This document shows, one piece after another, positions 37,131-48,636 of a stretch of 64,000 nt of DNA (its first letter is position 1; every line of letters starts with the position of its first letter). The translations under genes and the position numbers were made by a program. The notes below the pieces were generated by a model. The model worked only from the letters and a program-made list of their open reading frames with translations. It was not told the origin of the DNA and searched no databases. The stretch is from an uncultured Pseudomonadales bacterium (GTDB taxonomy: Bacteria > Pseudomonadota > Gammaproteobacteria > Pseudomonadales > Cellvibrionaceae), in the NCBI GenBank assembly GCA_947488935.1, contig CANLBN010000002.1, forward strand, positions 496,001-560,000, given 5' to 3'.

Positions 37131-38408
37131 ATGGTGCCACTGACTGATTTTATTGTAACTAATACTGTGCCTCTTTTGTTATTTTTTTTAGGGCTCGCAA
37201 TAGGTGGGGTAGTTACCACTATTGCACTAAATAATCGCTTTAGCAAAAAGTCTAATCGGCTACTTCTCAAGCAATCTGAACTAGAGGCTATTAATCATCA
37301 TACACGAGAAGAGCTGGCCACGACTGTGGGGCAGTGCAAATTTTTAGAAGCCCAATTAAAAAATCAATCTCGGCTTTTATCGGATACGCGTTCACAAATG
37401 ACTCAAGAATTCGAAAACTTAGCGAATAGAATTTTTGATACTAAGCAAGAGCAGTTTGATAGCCAAAATCAAAAAACACTCAATTACTCGCTTAATCCAT
37501 TACGCCTACAGATAGATGATTTTAAAAAGCAAGTCGCAGATGTTTATCAAAAAGAGAGTGCAGAGCGCAACCAACTCATGGGTAAAGTAGGGGAGTTGCA
37601 GGCACAAACACTGGATATAGGTCGGGAAGCCGTTAATCTTGCTAATGCATTGAAAGGTGATAATAAAGCTCAGGGTAACTGGGGCGAAATGATACTCGAA
37701 CGTATTTTGGAGGAGTCGGGTTTACGTAAAGGGATCGAATATGATTCACAGGTATCTTTACAGGAACAAAGTACTGACTCCGATAATGAAAAGAAAACAC
37801 GGCGTAAAATACCCGACGTTATTATTAATTTACCCGGTGATCGCCACTTAATTATCGATGCTAAAGTATCTTTGGTGCATTATGAGAAGTATAATACGGC
37901 AGAAGATCATGAACTTAGGTCTTTGGCGTTAAAGTCCCATGTCCAATCGGTTCGCTCTCATATTAAAAACTTAAGCGATAAAAACTATGAAGCCTTGCTC
38001 GGGATTAATAGTTTTGATTTGATATTTATTTTTATGCCAATAGAGGCATCTTTTATGTTGGCATTACAAGCCGACCCTCAATTATTCCAAGAAGCCTATG
38101 AGCAAAAAATAGTATTAGTCAGCCCGACAACATTGATGACAAGCTTACAAATAGTCTCACAGTTATGGCTATATCAGAAGCAGCATCAAAATGCAGAAAA
38201 AATTGCAGCACAAGCAGGTGGCTTATACGATCAGTTTGTATTGTTTTTAGAGTCTATTACCGATATAGGTAATCAGTTAGATAAAACTAGCCAAGCCTAT
38301 GAGCTAGCTAAAAATCGCTTATACGAAGGCAAGGGCAACCTCTTTAAGCGCGCTGAAAAGCTGCAGGCTCTGGGTGCAAAAACGAAACGTAATTTGAGTG
38401 AAAAATAA
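37131..38408 (+). CDS. rmuC: DNA recombination protein RmuC
   Basis: The 425-residue product has an N-terminal membrane helix (about 12-32), a coiled coil (about 40-170) and the RmuC core. The core shows GNWGEMILERILEESGL near 185-200 and PDVIINLPGDRHLIIDAKVSL near 230-250, the restriction-nuclease-like acidic/lysine core. In E. coli, RmuC limits inversions at short inverted repeats and its enzymatic activity is not proven. The start ATG at 37131 is close to the divergent TPR gene. A DUF2489 gene follows. Confidence 0.92.
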   Translation: MVPLTDFIVTNTVPLLLFFLGLAIGGVVTTIALNNRFSKKSNRLLLKQSELEAINHHTREELATTVGQCKFLEAQLKNQSRLLSDTRSQMTQEFENLANRIFDTKQEQFDSQNQKTLNYSLNPLRLQIDDFKKQVADVYQKESAERNQLMGKVGELQAQTLDIGREAVNLANALKGDNKAQGNWGEMILERILEESGLRKGIEYDSQVSLQEQSTDSDNEKKTRRKIPDVIINLPGDRHLIIDAKVSLVHYEKYNTAEDHELRSLALKSHVQSVRSHIKNLSDKNYEALLGINSFDLIFIFMPIEASFMLALQADPQLFQEAYEQKIVLVSPTTLMTSLQIVSQLWLYQKQHQNAEKIAAQAGGLYDQFVLFLESITDIGNQLDKTSQAYELAKNRLYEGKGNLFKRAEKLQALGAKTKRNLSEK

Positions 38409-38416
38409 AATGTTAA

Positions 38417-38432
38417 CAATGATTTTTCATTG
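38417..38432 (+). other. Small stem-loop after rmuC
   Basis: CAATGA-TTTT-TCATTG forms a six-pair stem followed by CTTT, nine bases past the rmuC stop and ahead of the Shine-Dalgarno AGGAG of the next gene. It could reduce read-through, but the stem is weak. Confidence 0.25.
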
Positions 38433-38447
38433 CTTTAGGAGAAGTAA

Positions 38448-38903
38448 ATGTTTATAGGCCTTATTATTGTAGGTGCTATTTTAATAGCGGCTCTAGGTGG
38501 TGTTGCTATCTATTATTTGTTGCAAGTAAAAAAAATGGAAGCGGTCAAAGAAAAGCAAAACCAAGAGCTGATAGACTTTAAAAATAGTCATAATAATTAC
38601 CTCAATAACAGCGTACAGGTATTAGCTCAAGGTATGATTGACGAACAGCTTAGTTTAACCGAAGGGTCTATTCGTATTAGCGTATTACTTGATAATTTAA
38701 AAATAAGCGACGATGATCGCAACCAATATAGTGCAGTATTTCAGTTGGCCGAGGCTACGGCGCATATCCCGATTCTCGATGCGTGGAAACAACTTTCAAA
38801 AAATGAAAAGAAAAGATTTGAAAAAGAGCGTGCAAATATTGAAACAACGTACAAAGAATTTGTTATCAATGTCGCACAGCAATTAAAAGGAAAAACCTTT
38901 TAA
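38448..38903 (+). CDS. DUF2489 domain membrane protein
   Basis: A 151-residue protein with a single N-terminal membrane helix (about 3-27) and a cytoplasmic helical domain. The IDEQLSLTEGSIRISVLLD segment and the later AEATAHIPILDAWKQLSK match DUF2489, a family without known function. AGGAGAAGTAA before the ATG is a good ribosome site. It probably shares a transcript with rmuC, 39 bases upstream. The thiamine riboswitch begins about 180 bases downstream. Confidence 0.8.
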   Translation: MFIGLIIVGAILIAALGGVAIYYLLQVKKMEAVKEKQNQELIDFKNSHNNYLNNSVQVLAQGMIDEQLSLTEGSIRISVLLDNLKISDDDRNQYSAVFQLAEATAHIPILDAWKQLSKNEKKRFEKERANIETTYKEFVINVAQQLKGKTF

Positions 38904-39081
38904 AGCGTAGGCTTATGAGTATTTGACGGGTTGTTTCGAACAAGTCTTTTTAATATATTAAGGCTAATTTTAAATGCACTTTTGTTCTAGGGCGCTTGTT
39001 TATATTCCCCTACTGTTTTTTCGGCGATTAACTGTTTAGATCTTCCAATTCCTCCTATTATTGACTAGAATGCTCACTTAT

Positions 39082-39181
39082 TGCTCTCGGGGTGCTTAGT
39101 GCTGAGATAAATAAGACGACTATAAGCAGTCTTATTAAACCCGTGAACCTGATCCAGTTAGTATTGGCGTAGGAATGAGCA
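39082..39181 (+). ncRNA. TPP riboswitch (thi box)
   Basis: The conserved thiamine pyrophosphate aptamer is clearly readable. CTCGGGGTGC at 39086-39095 and GCTGAGA at 39101-39107 come first. A variable P3 stem (TAAGAC / GTCTTA, about 39110-39134) follows. Then come ACCC, GAACCTGATC (39145-39154), GCGTAGGAA (39167-39175) and a closing strand GAGCAGGGG. It sits about 140 bases before thiC and should switch the operon off when TPP is abundant. The platform at 39182-39323 contains a short AAGAG / CTCTT hairpin with a T-rich tail (39211-39228), so the mode (terminator or ribosome-site masking) is not certain. TAGAAT at 39066 may be the -10 box. Confidence 0.95.
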
Positions 39182-39296
39182 GGGGTGACTTTCTTTCATC
39201 CTACTCTCTTAAGAGAACTCTCTTTTCTTGCCTAAATTAGCATTCTAGTTAGCCATTTACTTGGCTGATTATTTTAGAATTAATGATAGTAAATAA

Positions 39297-41162
<1,866 letters not shown>

Positions 41163-41207
41163 CCGATAGCTAACTCAACTAACTCGATAGGGGTAAAGTA
41201 AATAGTT

Positions 41208-42299
41208 ATGTCGATTGCATCTATGAATATTGGTATTGCGGGTGCTGGAGTAATGGGGCGCGTACTTGCGTGGCAACTCCAGTGTGCAGGCTGTACCGTG
41301 AGTATTTTTGATAAGGACGACATTGACTATGGTGACGCAGCGGCTTATACCGCTGCTGGTATGCTTACTCCTTATTGTGAGGTGGAGTCAGCTGAGCTTA
41401 TGGTATACGACTTAGGCAAACGCTCTCTTGGCCTTTGGGATAAGTTAGCCTCCGAGCTCAATGGTGATTTAGGCTACTTTAAGCAAGGTAGCCTAGTTGT
41501 AGCGCATGGTGCTGATCAAGCTGATTACGATCAATTTAATCAGCAGGTTTTACATAAGTTAACGCCGGGGCCTGATCAGTACCAGCCTCTTAATCAGCAA
41601 CAACTACACACTATTGAGCCTGAGTTATCGGATCAATTCTCTAATGCTATTTATCTGCCAGAAGAAGCGTGGTTATCGCCTAAAAAAACCTTAAAATTAT
41701 TAGCCGACCGCTTAATTGAAGGGGGAGCAACGTGGTACCCAAACCGTGTTATTCATTCCGTTAAGTCACGTGCTATCACCACTAACGAAGGTGAGCACAA
41801 CTTTGATTGTGTGATCGATTGCAGAGGTTTGGGCGCTAAACCACAATGGCCAGAGATACGCGGTGTTAGGGGCGAGCTAGTTTGGCTAAGAGCACCGGAG
41901 GTTAACATTAAGCGTTTAGTGCGTTTAATGCATCCGCGCTACCGTTTGTATTTAGTGCCTAGAGGCCATGACGATTTATACATAGTGGGTGCTACTCAAA
42001 TTGAAAGCAGTGATATGGGCCCAATGACTGTGCGCTCAAGTTTAGAGTTGCTGTCTGCTGCCTATAGCTTGCATTCAGGTTTTGCAGAAGCACGTATTGT
42101 CGATATGCGAACAAATTGTCGTCCTGCCTTAAATGATAACTTACCAAAAATTGAATGCAGTGATGGCTTATTGCGAGTTAATGGCCTCTACCGACATGGT
42201 TTTTTATTGTCTCCTGCGCTTGCTGAAGAGGCCATAAATTGTCTTGGCAATTCTAATTATGAATCACCTTTTTCTTCATTAATAAAACAAGTCGCTTAG
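41208..42299 (+). CDS. thiO: Glycine oxidase ThiO (FAD-dependent)
   Basis: Oxidises glycine to dehydroglycine (imine), the substrate for thiazole formation by ThiG. The N-terminal FAD fold GIAGAGVMGRVLA (about 9-21) and the typical AAAYTAAGMLTPYCE segment (about 45-60) identify a DAO-family ThiO. The C-terminal RHGFLLSPALAEE motif is also present. Length 363 is normal. The presence of thiO rather than thiH indicates the aerobic, oxygen-using route. Confidence 0.9.
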   Translation: MSIASMNIGIAGAGVMGRVLAWQLQCAGCTVSIFDKDDIDYGDAAAYTAAGMLTPYCEVESAELMVYDLGKRSLGLWDKLASELNGDLGYFKQGSLVVAHGADQADYDQFNQQVLHKLTPGPDQYQPLNQQQLHTIEPELSDQFSNAIYLPEEAWLSPKKTLKLLADRLIEGGATWYPNRVIHSVKSRAITTNEGEHNFDCVIDCRGLGAKPQWPEIRGVRGELVWLRAPEVNIKRLVRLMHPRYRLYLVPRGHDDLYIVGATQIESSDMGPMTVRSSLELLSAAYSLHSGFAEARIVDMRTNCRPALNDNLPKIECSDGLLRVNGLYRHGFLLSPALAEEAINCLGNSNYESPFSSLIKQVA

Positions 42300-42305
42300 G
42301 TTTTT

Positions 42306-42509
42306 ATGATTACGCTTCAACTAAACGGTGAAAATAAAACATTGCATGTAGGCAGCTCAATTGTTGATGCTATTAACGATTGGCAATTAGGCGAGCAAAG
42401 TTTTGCTATTGCTCTCAACGAAGAATTTATACCTAAATCTTCCTATAGTACAACATCATTACAAGACGGCGATAGAATTGAAGTTTTGATTCCAATGCAG
42501 GGCGGTTAA
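42306..42509 (+). CDS. thiS: Sulfur carrier protein ThiS
   Basis: A 67-residue ubiquitin-like protein ending in the Gly-Gly required for adenylation and thiocarboxylate formation. The IEVLIPMQGG tail is diagnostic. It receives sulfur through the ThiF/MoeB-like protein encoded at 44999 and delivers it to ThiG. It starts six bases after thiO stops. Confidence 0.95.
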   Translation: MITLQLNGENKTLHVGSSIVDAINDWQLGEQSFAIALNEEFIPKSSYSTTSLQDGDRIEVLIPMQGG

Positions 42510-42549
42510 TTTTCTTTTCTTATTTATTTTTTAGTGCGTATTAATTCTT

Positions 42550-43347
42550 ATGTGGCAATTAGCAAATAAACAACTTTCCAGTCGCCTATTAATAGGCTCA
42601 GCACTTTATCCATCTCCCGATATTATGCAAAAAGCAATTACTGCCTCGGGCTCGGAGGTTGTGACTGTATCACTAAGACGACAAAATGTAGGTTCAGCCA
42701 ATGGTGCTGCCAACGAAGGCGGGCATGATTTTTGGCAGTTACTGCAACAATTAAATCTTAATATTTTACCCAATACTGCGGGCTGCCACTCGGTGAAAGA
42801 AGCGATTACCACCGCACAAATGGCGCGAGAAGTATTTGGCACGAACTGGATTAAATTAGAAGTTATTGGTGATGAGTATAATCTACAGCCGGACCCTTTT
42901 GCCTTGCTTGAAGCAACAAAAGAATTAGTTTCTCAAGGCTTTGAAGTATTCCCTTATTGCACCGATGATCTTGTTCTTTGCCAAAAACTGGTAGAGGCAG
43001 GTTGTAAAATTTTAATGCCTTGGGGCTCTCCTATTGGTACTGGTAAAGGTTTACTTAACCCCTATGCACTTAAAAATATTCGTGAGCGCCTTCCTGATAT
43101 TACACTCATTGTTGATGCCGGGATTGGTCTTCCATCGCATGCTACACAAGCATTAGAGATGGGGTACGATGGTGTGTTATTAAATACCGCTGTCGCACAG
43201 GCTGCAGATCCTATTAAAATGGCCGAGGCATTTAAGCATGCATTGCTTGCTGGCCGCGAAGGTTTTGAGGCAGGTGCGATCAAAGAGCGGAATCTTGCAA
43301 AACCCAGCACGCCAACAATTGGTACGCCTTTCTGGCACCAATCTTAG
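42550..43347 (+). CDS. thiG: Thiazole synthase ThiG
   Basis: A TIM-barrel enzyme that condenses DXP, dehydroglycine and ThiS thiocarboxylate into the thiazole phosphate. The Schiff-base lysine is in [10 protein letters not shown] near residue 102. The phosphate-binding segments [12 protein letters not shown] and [12 protein letters not shown] are intact. Length 265 is typical. The operon supplies both its co-substrates through thiS and thiO. Confidence 0.96.
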   Translation: MWQLANKQLSSRLLIGSALYPSPDIMQKAITASGSEVVTVSLRRQNVGSANGAANEGGHDFWQLLQQLNLNILPNTAGCHSVKEAITTAQMAREVFGTNWIKLEVIGDEYNLQPDPFALLEATKELVSQGFEVFPYCTDDLVLCQKLVEAGCKILMPWGSPIGTGKGLLNPYALKNIRERLPDITLIVDAGIGLPSHATQALEMGYDGVLLNTAVAQAADPIKMAEAFKHALLAGREGFEAGAIKERNLAKPSTPTIGTPFWHQS

Positions 43348-43416
43348 TTTTAGTTTATTAAAACTCTGTCGTCATTTACCTTTTTATCGTAAGCAAACTT
43401 AATAAGTGAAACGCTC

Positions 43417-44934
43417 ATGTCAACACGCCCAACTGTTTTAAATTTCTCTGGTAACGATACAGCTGGTCTGGCGGGTGTTGCAGTCGATATAAAAGTACAA
43501 CATGCATTTGATGTCCATAGTGCTTCTATTATTACTGCCAATACGGCGCAAAATAATAAAGAAGTCATTTCAATTAATGCGGTTTCTGAATCTGTTTTTA
43601 CTGATCAACTATCTGCTATTGCTTCGATGCCAATTAAAGTGATTAAGGTTGGCTTAATAGGCACTGTTGAGCAGTCTGAAAAAATAGCCAGCTTTGCCAA
43701 AGAGAAACAATTACCACTGGTGTTGGATCCGGTGATAGCAAGCAGTAGTGGTACTGTTTTTTTAGATGACACCTTTTTATCTTGCCTAAAGCAAAAGCTT
43801 TTACCGAATACGTTATTGTTAACACCTAATACGATTGAGGCTGAGTTATTAGCCGGTATAAAAATAACCACAGAAGGCGATATAGTAAAAGCGGCTGAGA
43901 TATTATTGTCGATGGGTACTAAAGCGGTACTAATAAAAGGTGGGCACTTTAGCGTTGATAAAGCCAGTGACCAAGAGGCCATTGTTCAAGATTATTTCAG
44001 TGACGGGGAAATGTCCTTTTGGTTAAGTAATAAAAAAATCAACACGAGCCATTCTCGTGGTACGGGTTGTGCGCTGTCATCTTCTATTGCAGCAAGCCTT
44101 GCTTTGGGCTACTCACTTTATGATGCCGTTGTTATTGCAAAAATGGCAATTTCACAAGGCCTGCGCCAATCCTATTCTGCGATAAATACAAAGGATACCG
44201 ATAAAAGTTTTGGCCCGGTTAATATTACGAATTTCCCTTGTGAGCAGATTGATTTACCCGTATTGACCCATAAGCCTTATGGCCATTTGTCGAGCACCTT
44301 ATTAGATGGTGCTTTCCCTGCGTGCAATAAACCTCTGCTTGGTTTGTACCCTGTGGTAGAGCGCGCGGATTGGATAGAGAAGCTCGTGCCAGTTGGCGTT
44401 ACCACAATGCAGTTGCGTGTTAAAGATTTATCGGGTGATGCGCTTGAAAACGAAATTGCAAAAGCTATTGCACTTGGTGCAAAACACAATTGTCGCCTAT
44501 TTATTAATGATTATTGGCGACTGGCTATTAAGCACAATGCTTATGGTGTGCACCTTGGCCAAGAAGATTTACACGATGCCAACCTAGACGAAATTAAAAA
44601 AGCGGGTTTACGCTTAGGTTTGAGTACCCATTGTCACTACGAGGTTGCTCGTGCCCACGCTTATAAACCTTCTTACATTGCTTGCGGGCCAGTGTTTCAT
44701 ACTACAACAAAAGATATGCCTTGGGTGCCCCATGGCTTAGCAGGCTTAAGCTATTGGCGTGATGTTTTATCGTATCCTTTGGTTGCTATCGGGGGTATTA
44801 ACACGGAGCGTTTTGGGCCTATTGCTGCAACCGGTGTTGATAGTGTTGCTATGATTACGGCCATTACATTGGCCGATAACCCCTGTGACGTGGCAGCTAA
44901 TTTTGTTCAACAATTTAATGATGCTCAACATTAA
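43417..44934 (+). CDS. thiDE: ThiD-ThiE fusion: HMP-P kinase and thiamine phosphate synthase
   Basis: Two enzymes in one 505-residue chain. Residues 1-260 are ThiD (ribokinase fold), with SGNDTAGLAGVAVDI near the start, KGGHF near 170 and the SRGTGCALS anion hole with Cys218. Residues about 308-505 are ThiE, with MQLRVKDLSG, FINDYWRLA, VHLGQEDL, HCHYEVARA, GPVFHTTTK and AIGGINTE. The first makes HMP-PP and the second joins it to the thiazole phosphate to give thiamine phosphate. Both active sites look complete. The ThiD start has NFSGNDTAG rather than the common SGSDPSGGAG, a modest variation. Confidence 0.92.
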   Translation: MSTRPTVLNFSGNDTAGLAGVAVDIKVQHAFDVHSASIITANTAQNNKEVISINAVSESVFTDQLSAIASMPIKVIKVGLIGTVEQSEKIASFAKEKQLPLVLDPVIASSSGTVFLDDTFLSCLKQKLLPNTLLLTPNTIEAELLAGIKITTEGDIVKAAEILLSMGTKAVLIKGGHFSVDKASDQEAIVQDYFSDGEMSFWLSNKKINTSHSRGTGCALSSSIAASLALGYSLYDAVVIAKMAISQGLRQSYSAINTKDTDKSFGPVNITNFPCEQIDLPVLTHKPYGHLSSTLLDGAFPACNKPLLGLYPVVERADWIEKLVPVGVTTMQLRVKDLSGDALENEIAKAIALGAKHNCRLFINDYWRLAIKHNAYGVHLGQEDLHDANLDEIKKAGLRLGLSTHCHYEVARAHAYKPSYIACGPVFHTTTKDMPWVPHGLAGLSYWRDVLSYPLVAIGGINTERFGPIAATGVDSVAMITAITLADNPCDVAANFVQQFNDAQH

Positions 44935-44998
44935 TGAGGCGCGATTTTTTAATAAGCCTAGAAACATTCAATCAACAAATCAAAAATAGTATGTGCTT

Positions 44999-46132
44999 AT
45001 GACAACAGACAATATTGATCCAGCTAATGAGACTGAGGGTGAATTTTCGTCGAAAGAATGGTTGCGCTATACGCGGCATTTACAGCTGCCACAAATTGGT
45101 GTTAGTGGACAGAAAAAATTAAAGTCGGCAAAAGTCTTGATCGTTGGAGCAGGGGGCTTAGGGTCTCCTGTTGCGTTGTATCTCGCTGCTGCAGGTGTTG
45201 GACAATTGACGATCATTGATGGCGATCATGTTGATGTGACTAATTTGCAGCGTCAAATTATTTTCACTACAGACCAAGTAGGCAAGTCAAAAGCATTGTG
45301 TGCGCAGGAGCGCTTATTAGCACTGAACCCTTCAATCAAGGTAACAGCCATCGCTGAACACCTATCAATTAATAATGTTGAGAAACTCATTAAAGATACT
45401 GACCTTGTTTTGGACTGTACGGATAATTTTGCAACGCGCTATTTAATCAATGATCACTGCGTTAAGCTTAAAAAGCCGTGGCTGTTTGCGAGTATTTATC
45501 AATTTTCTGGACAGTGTGCACTGTTTAGTGAGAGTTCTGCCTGTTTTAGGTGCTTATTTCCCGATCCACCGACCGATGTAGCAGATTGTAATAGCGCTGG
45601 TGTATTGGGCGTGTTGCCAGGCTTGCTGGGAACATTGCAGGCAAACGAAGCGATTAAGTTTTTAACCGATTTGCCATGCCCGCTAGAAAACAATTTATTG
45701 ATGGTTGAGGCGAGCGACCTAACATTTAGAAAAATCAAATTAAATAAAAGCGCTCATTGCCCATTGTGCGGCGATAATCACGCTGGCGCGGCAATTGATA
45801 GAGCGCAATATGATATGAGTTGTGAGGTTGACCTTGGCGCTAATGACGAATTAACGCCTTCGGAGTTTATTCAGTTGCGACAAAAAGAAAGTACTCTGGT
45901 ATTAGATGTTAGAGGGGTCGAAGAGCGCGAGGCGTTTAATATTGGCGGAAGGCATATACCACTCAATACATTATTAGATAATTTGTCAGCTTTAAATAAA
46001 GAGCAGAAGATTCTCTGTTATTGCCAAACAGGAATAAGAAGCAAAAAAGCAGCGACATTATTGAACAATAATGGTTTTGATGCGAAAGGTTTACAAGGCG
46101 GTTTGGCTACATTTTTAAAGGATAAAATATAG
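44999..46132 (+). CDS. ThiF/MoeB-like adenylyltransferase with C-terminal rhodanese domain
   Basis: The N-terminal 250 residues are an E1-like enzyme with nucleotide site VGAGGLGSPVALYL, RQIIF and LDCTDNF, and two zinc-binding CxxC pairs (CFRC and CPLC). The C-terminal domain (about 280-377) is a rhodanese with active Cys in CYCQTGIRSK. Such fusions adenylate a carrier such as ThiS or MoaD and place sulfur on it. Being last in the thi operon, it most likely acts as ThiF for ThiS, though a shared molybdopterin role is possible. The ATG at 44999 is preferred to the GTG six bases before. Confidence 0.88.
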   Translation: MTTDNIDPANETEGEFSSKEWLRYTRHLQLPQIGVSGQKKLKSAKVLIVGAGGLGSPVALYLAAAGVGQLTIIDGDHVDVTNLQRQIIFTTDQVGKSKALCAQERLLALNPSIKVTAIAEHLSINNVEKLIKDTDLVLDCTDNFATRYLINDHCVKLKKPWLFASIYQFSGQCALFSESSACFRCLFPDPPTDVADCNSAGVLGVLPGLLGTLQANEAIKFLTDLPCPLENNLLMVEASDLTFRKIKLNKSAHCPLCGDNHAGAAIDRAQYDMSCEVDLGANDELTPSEFIQLRQKESTLVLDVRGVEEREAFNIGGRHIPLNTLLDNLSALNKEQKILCYCQTGIRSKKAATLLNNNGFDAKGLQGGLATFLKDKI

Positions 46133-46153
46133 CCAAGCGGTTAAATATATTCA

Positions 46154-46468
46154 CTAAAGCGCTTTGTGAGCAAGAACGCTATGGATAACCCGATCGTATT
46201 CAAAATACACTGTAAAGCCGTTATAACGCCAGCTTGAGATAGGTGGTTCCCCAACTGCCTCTTTCCAATCCGAAGGCTCTCCAAAACGCGCCTGCACTTG
46301 CTCTTTTGTCATGCCAGAGCTTGGTAGTACGACAGGGTTCTCTTTGTCCCCTTGTTGCCCAAGCGGCACCTGTATTTCTTCTGCGCTGGCGGCGTTTGCA
46401 ATAACTAACAATGTGCTTATTGATGCTATTGCAAAAATACGTATTGTTAATGATTTTAAAGTAGTCAT
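46154..46468 (-). CDS. Small secreted protein, BamE/SmpA-like
   Basis: A 104-residue protein with a signal peptide (about 1-29, cleaved near AASA). Its short domain has MTKEQVQARFGEPSDWKEAV followed by SSWRYNGFTVYFEYDRV. That pattern, a helix with FGEP and then strands, resembles the BamE/SmpA/OmlA fold, but there is no lipobox cysteine, so it is probably soluble in the periplasm. Homologs are common in Pseudomonas relatives and lack a proven role. It is convergent with the thi operon. Confidence 0.7.
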   Translation of the reverse strand: MTTLKSLTIRIFAIASISTLLVIANAASAEEIQVPLGQQGDKENPVVLPSSGMTKEQVQARFGEPSDWKEAVGEPPISSWRYNGFTVYFEYDRVIHSVLAHKAL

Positions 46469-46561
46469 GGTGGTACCCGAGAGATTTATTTCGGCCTATA
46501 TTATGGGAATTATCGCGATAAATCTATTCTTGAGTTCTCAAAATAGCCTGTCCTTGAGTAT

Positions 46562-47146
46562 TTAGTGATGTACTTTGCTTTTTAGATCTTGGGATTGTTG
46601 TTTTTGTATAATTTGCGTATCGATAACCTGTTTAGCAATGACACGTTGTTCCTCATCATTGAGTTGGTGAAAACGTGCACCAATCAAATAATCGCCATTA
46701 TCAAGTTTTTGATTTCGGGTGATTTGGGCATAGGTTAATATAGCGCTATAGGCAGGTATAAAGACTAATTTTATAGCGATCCAGCTCTCTATACCTAGCG
46801 GCTCATTATTGACAAAAGCGATACCTCCTTGGCTTAGGTCAATCTTACCATTATCACGGTCGTTGACCGAGACCGCTTCCTTTGAGAGCATCTGCTGGGA
46901 TAACAAGTTAATTTTTTTATTCAACACCTCTAAGTATTGGGCAATAGCTGAATTGTCTTGACGGATACCTTGCAAGAGCGCATTTGAGTCGTTATCCAGT
47001 TGTTGGAATTGTGAAAATAAGCCATAGGTGGTTGAGTGATCAAAATGTTGCTCGGCACTAACTTGATGAACACAGTCAGTGCTTACCGCTTTAAAGTTGA
47101 AAATTACATCCTGCTGTATCCTAAAGTATTGTCTTTTCTCAGCCAT
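46562..47146 (-). CDS. PilZ domain protein, probable c-di-GMP effector
   Basis: The c-di-GMP-binding motifs are present: RQYFR at 5-9 and DLSQGG at 103-108, followed by IGARFHQLNDEE. The two motifs are normally about 30 residues apart but here have about 90 between them. The insertion contains a helical, Gln/Leu-rich stretch likely to form a coiled coil. The protein is 194 residues from ATG 47146; a TTG further upstream is less likely. It is divergent from lolC, an arrangement I recall in Pseudomonas (PilZ next to lolCDE). Confidence 0.85.
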   Translation of the reverse strand: MAEKRQYFRIQQDVIFNFKAVSTDCVHQVSAEQHFDHSTTYGLFSQFQQLDNDSNALLQGIRQDNSAIAQYLEVLNKKINLLSQQMLSKEAVSVNDRDNGKIDLSQGGIAFVNNEPLGIESWIAIKLVFIPAYSAILTYAQITRNQKLDNGDYLIGARFHQLNDEEQRVIAKQVIDTQIIQKQQSQDLKSKVHH

Positions 47147-47315
47147 TATTAACCCTGTATTTCTACGCAAAATAAGTCTTTTAAGTGTAGCAGTAAATGG
47201 ATAATTGTCAGGCAGCGCTGGATATAAAATAATCGGTTTTATCTATTTCTTACGCTTTTGGGTAGAAAGCCTCATTGTTTATATTATTCGCTTCTAGAAT
47301 CGCTATAATGCGACC

Positions 47316-48557
47316 ATGATTGCTAATACTCCCATCTTTATTGGTTTGCGCTACACGCGTTCAAAGCGCAGACATCGTTTCATTTCTTTTGTTAGTGGCT
47401 TTTCACTGATTGGTATGGCATTAGGTACCTTGGCATTAATTGTTGTCTTATCAGTAATGAATGGGTTTGATCGTGAAATAAAAGAGAGAATCCTACGCGT
47501 TGTGCCACATGCTTACTTAAACCAGCTACCTCTTATGCAAGAGTGGCAGTCGGTGCAGTCACAAATAAAAGATACGAATGAGCTAAAAGCAAGCGCACCT
47601 TATATTCAAGATTTTGTTATGTTATCGAGCGATTTCAATGTACAAGGTGTCGAGCTCCAAGGTGTCTTGCCACAAGAAGAGGTCAAGGTTTCAAGTATCA
47701 ATGAGTATATGCGCGCGGGTTCACTGTTTGAGCTTAAGCCAAAAGAGTTTTCTATTATTTTGGGTAGTTTGGTTGCTAGGCGATTAAATGTACGCGTTGG
47801 TGACTCTATTATTATGACTTTACCTAAAGTCTCGATAACACCTGCAGGGTTATTTCCACGCTCAAAGCGCTTTACTGTTTCTGGTGTTTTTGAAATAGGC
47901 GCACAGCTTGATCAGTCTTTAGCATTGGTTCATTTAAACGATGCTCAGCGCTTATTTCGTTATGGTAGTGCAGTACAAGGTCTGCGAGTAAAGGTCGAAG
48001 ATATTTATCAAGCAAACCAAATCATTCGTTCATTAAGCGAGCAATTAGGCAGCGGCTTTAGTACAAAGGATTGGAGTCAAACTCAGGGTGGCTTATTTCA
48101 GGCGATCCAACTAGAAAAACGCATGGTGATGTTACTGTTAATGATCATTATTGCTGTAGCTGCATTAAATATTATTACGAGCCTCGTGCTGATGGTGTCA
48201 GATAAACGCAGTGACATTGCTGTTTTACGAACACTTGGTATGACAACTCGCCAAATTATGGCTGTCTTTGTCATTCAAGGTAGTACTATCGGTTTTGTCG
48301 GCATTATTATTGGTAGCATTGTCGGCTGTTTATTAGCAGTCAATATCAGTACGTTAATTGCTTGGGTGCAAGCAGTAGCTGGTCTCTATTTGTTCGACCC
48401 GGACATTTATTTTATTAGTCAAATCCCCTCACAACTTGAGGTAACAGACGTTGCGGTCGTTTGTGGTGTTGGTTTTGTGCTCAGTATTCTAGCGACATTG
48501 TATCCTGCCTTTAGAGCATCACAAGTAGAGCCTGCTGAGGTGCTGCGTTATGAGTGA
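47316..48557 (+). CDS. lolC: Lipoprotein-releasing ABC transporter permease LolC
   Basis: One of two FtsX-like membrane subunits that extract outer-membrane lipoproteins from the inner membrane for LolA. The 413-residue protein has a helix near 25-50, a periplasmic domain of about 200 residues, and three C-terminal helices from about 270. Family segments [17 protein letters not shown] and RTLGMTTRQIM are present. LolC and LolE are similar; being first in the operon supports LolC. It is followed by lolD and lolE. Confidence 0.9.
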   Translation: MIANTPIFIGLRYTRSKRRHRFISFVSGFSLIGMALGTLALIVVLSVMNGFDREIKERILRVVPHAYLNQLPLMQEWQSVQSQIKDTNELKASAPYIQDFVMLSSDFNVQGVELQGVLPQEEVKVSSINEYMRAGSLFELKPKEFSIILGSLVARRLNVRVGDSIIMTLPKVSITPAGLFPRSKRFTVSGVFEIGAQLDQSLALVHLNDAQRLFRYGSAVQGLRVKVEDIYQANQIIRSLSEQLGSGFSTKDWSQTQGGLFQAIQLEKRMVMLLLMIIIAVAALNIITSLVLMVSDKRSDIAVLRTLGMTTRQIMAVFVIQGSTIGFVGIIIGSIVGCLLAVNISTLIAWVQAVAGLYLFDPDIYFISQIPSQLEVTDVAVVCGVGFVLSILATLYPAFRASQVEPAEVLRYE

Positions 48558-48577
48558 TCTATTTGAAATCAATACTA

Positions 48578-48597
48578 TTGAGATTCAAAAATCTCAA
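48578..48597 (+). other. Stem-loop between lolC and lolD
   Basis: TTGAGATT-CAAA-AATCTCAA is a perfect eight-pair stem in the 79-base gap. It has no T-run, so it may pause or process the operon mRNA rather than terminate it. Confidence 0.4.
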
Positions 48598-48636
48598 AAT
48601 ACTTACAATAGGCTCAAAGCTTAAAAGAGAATTATA

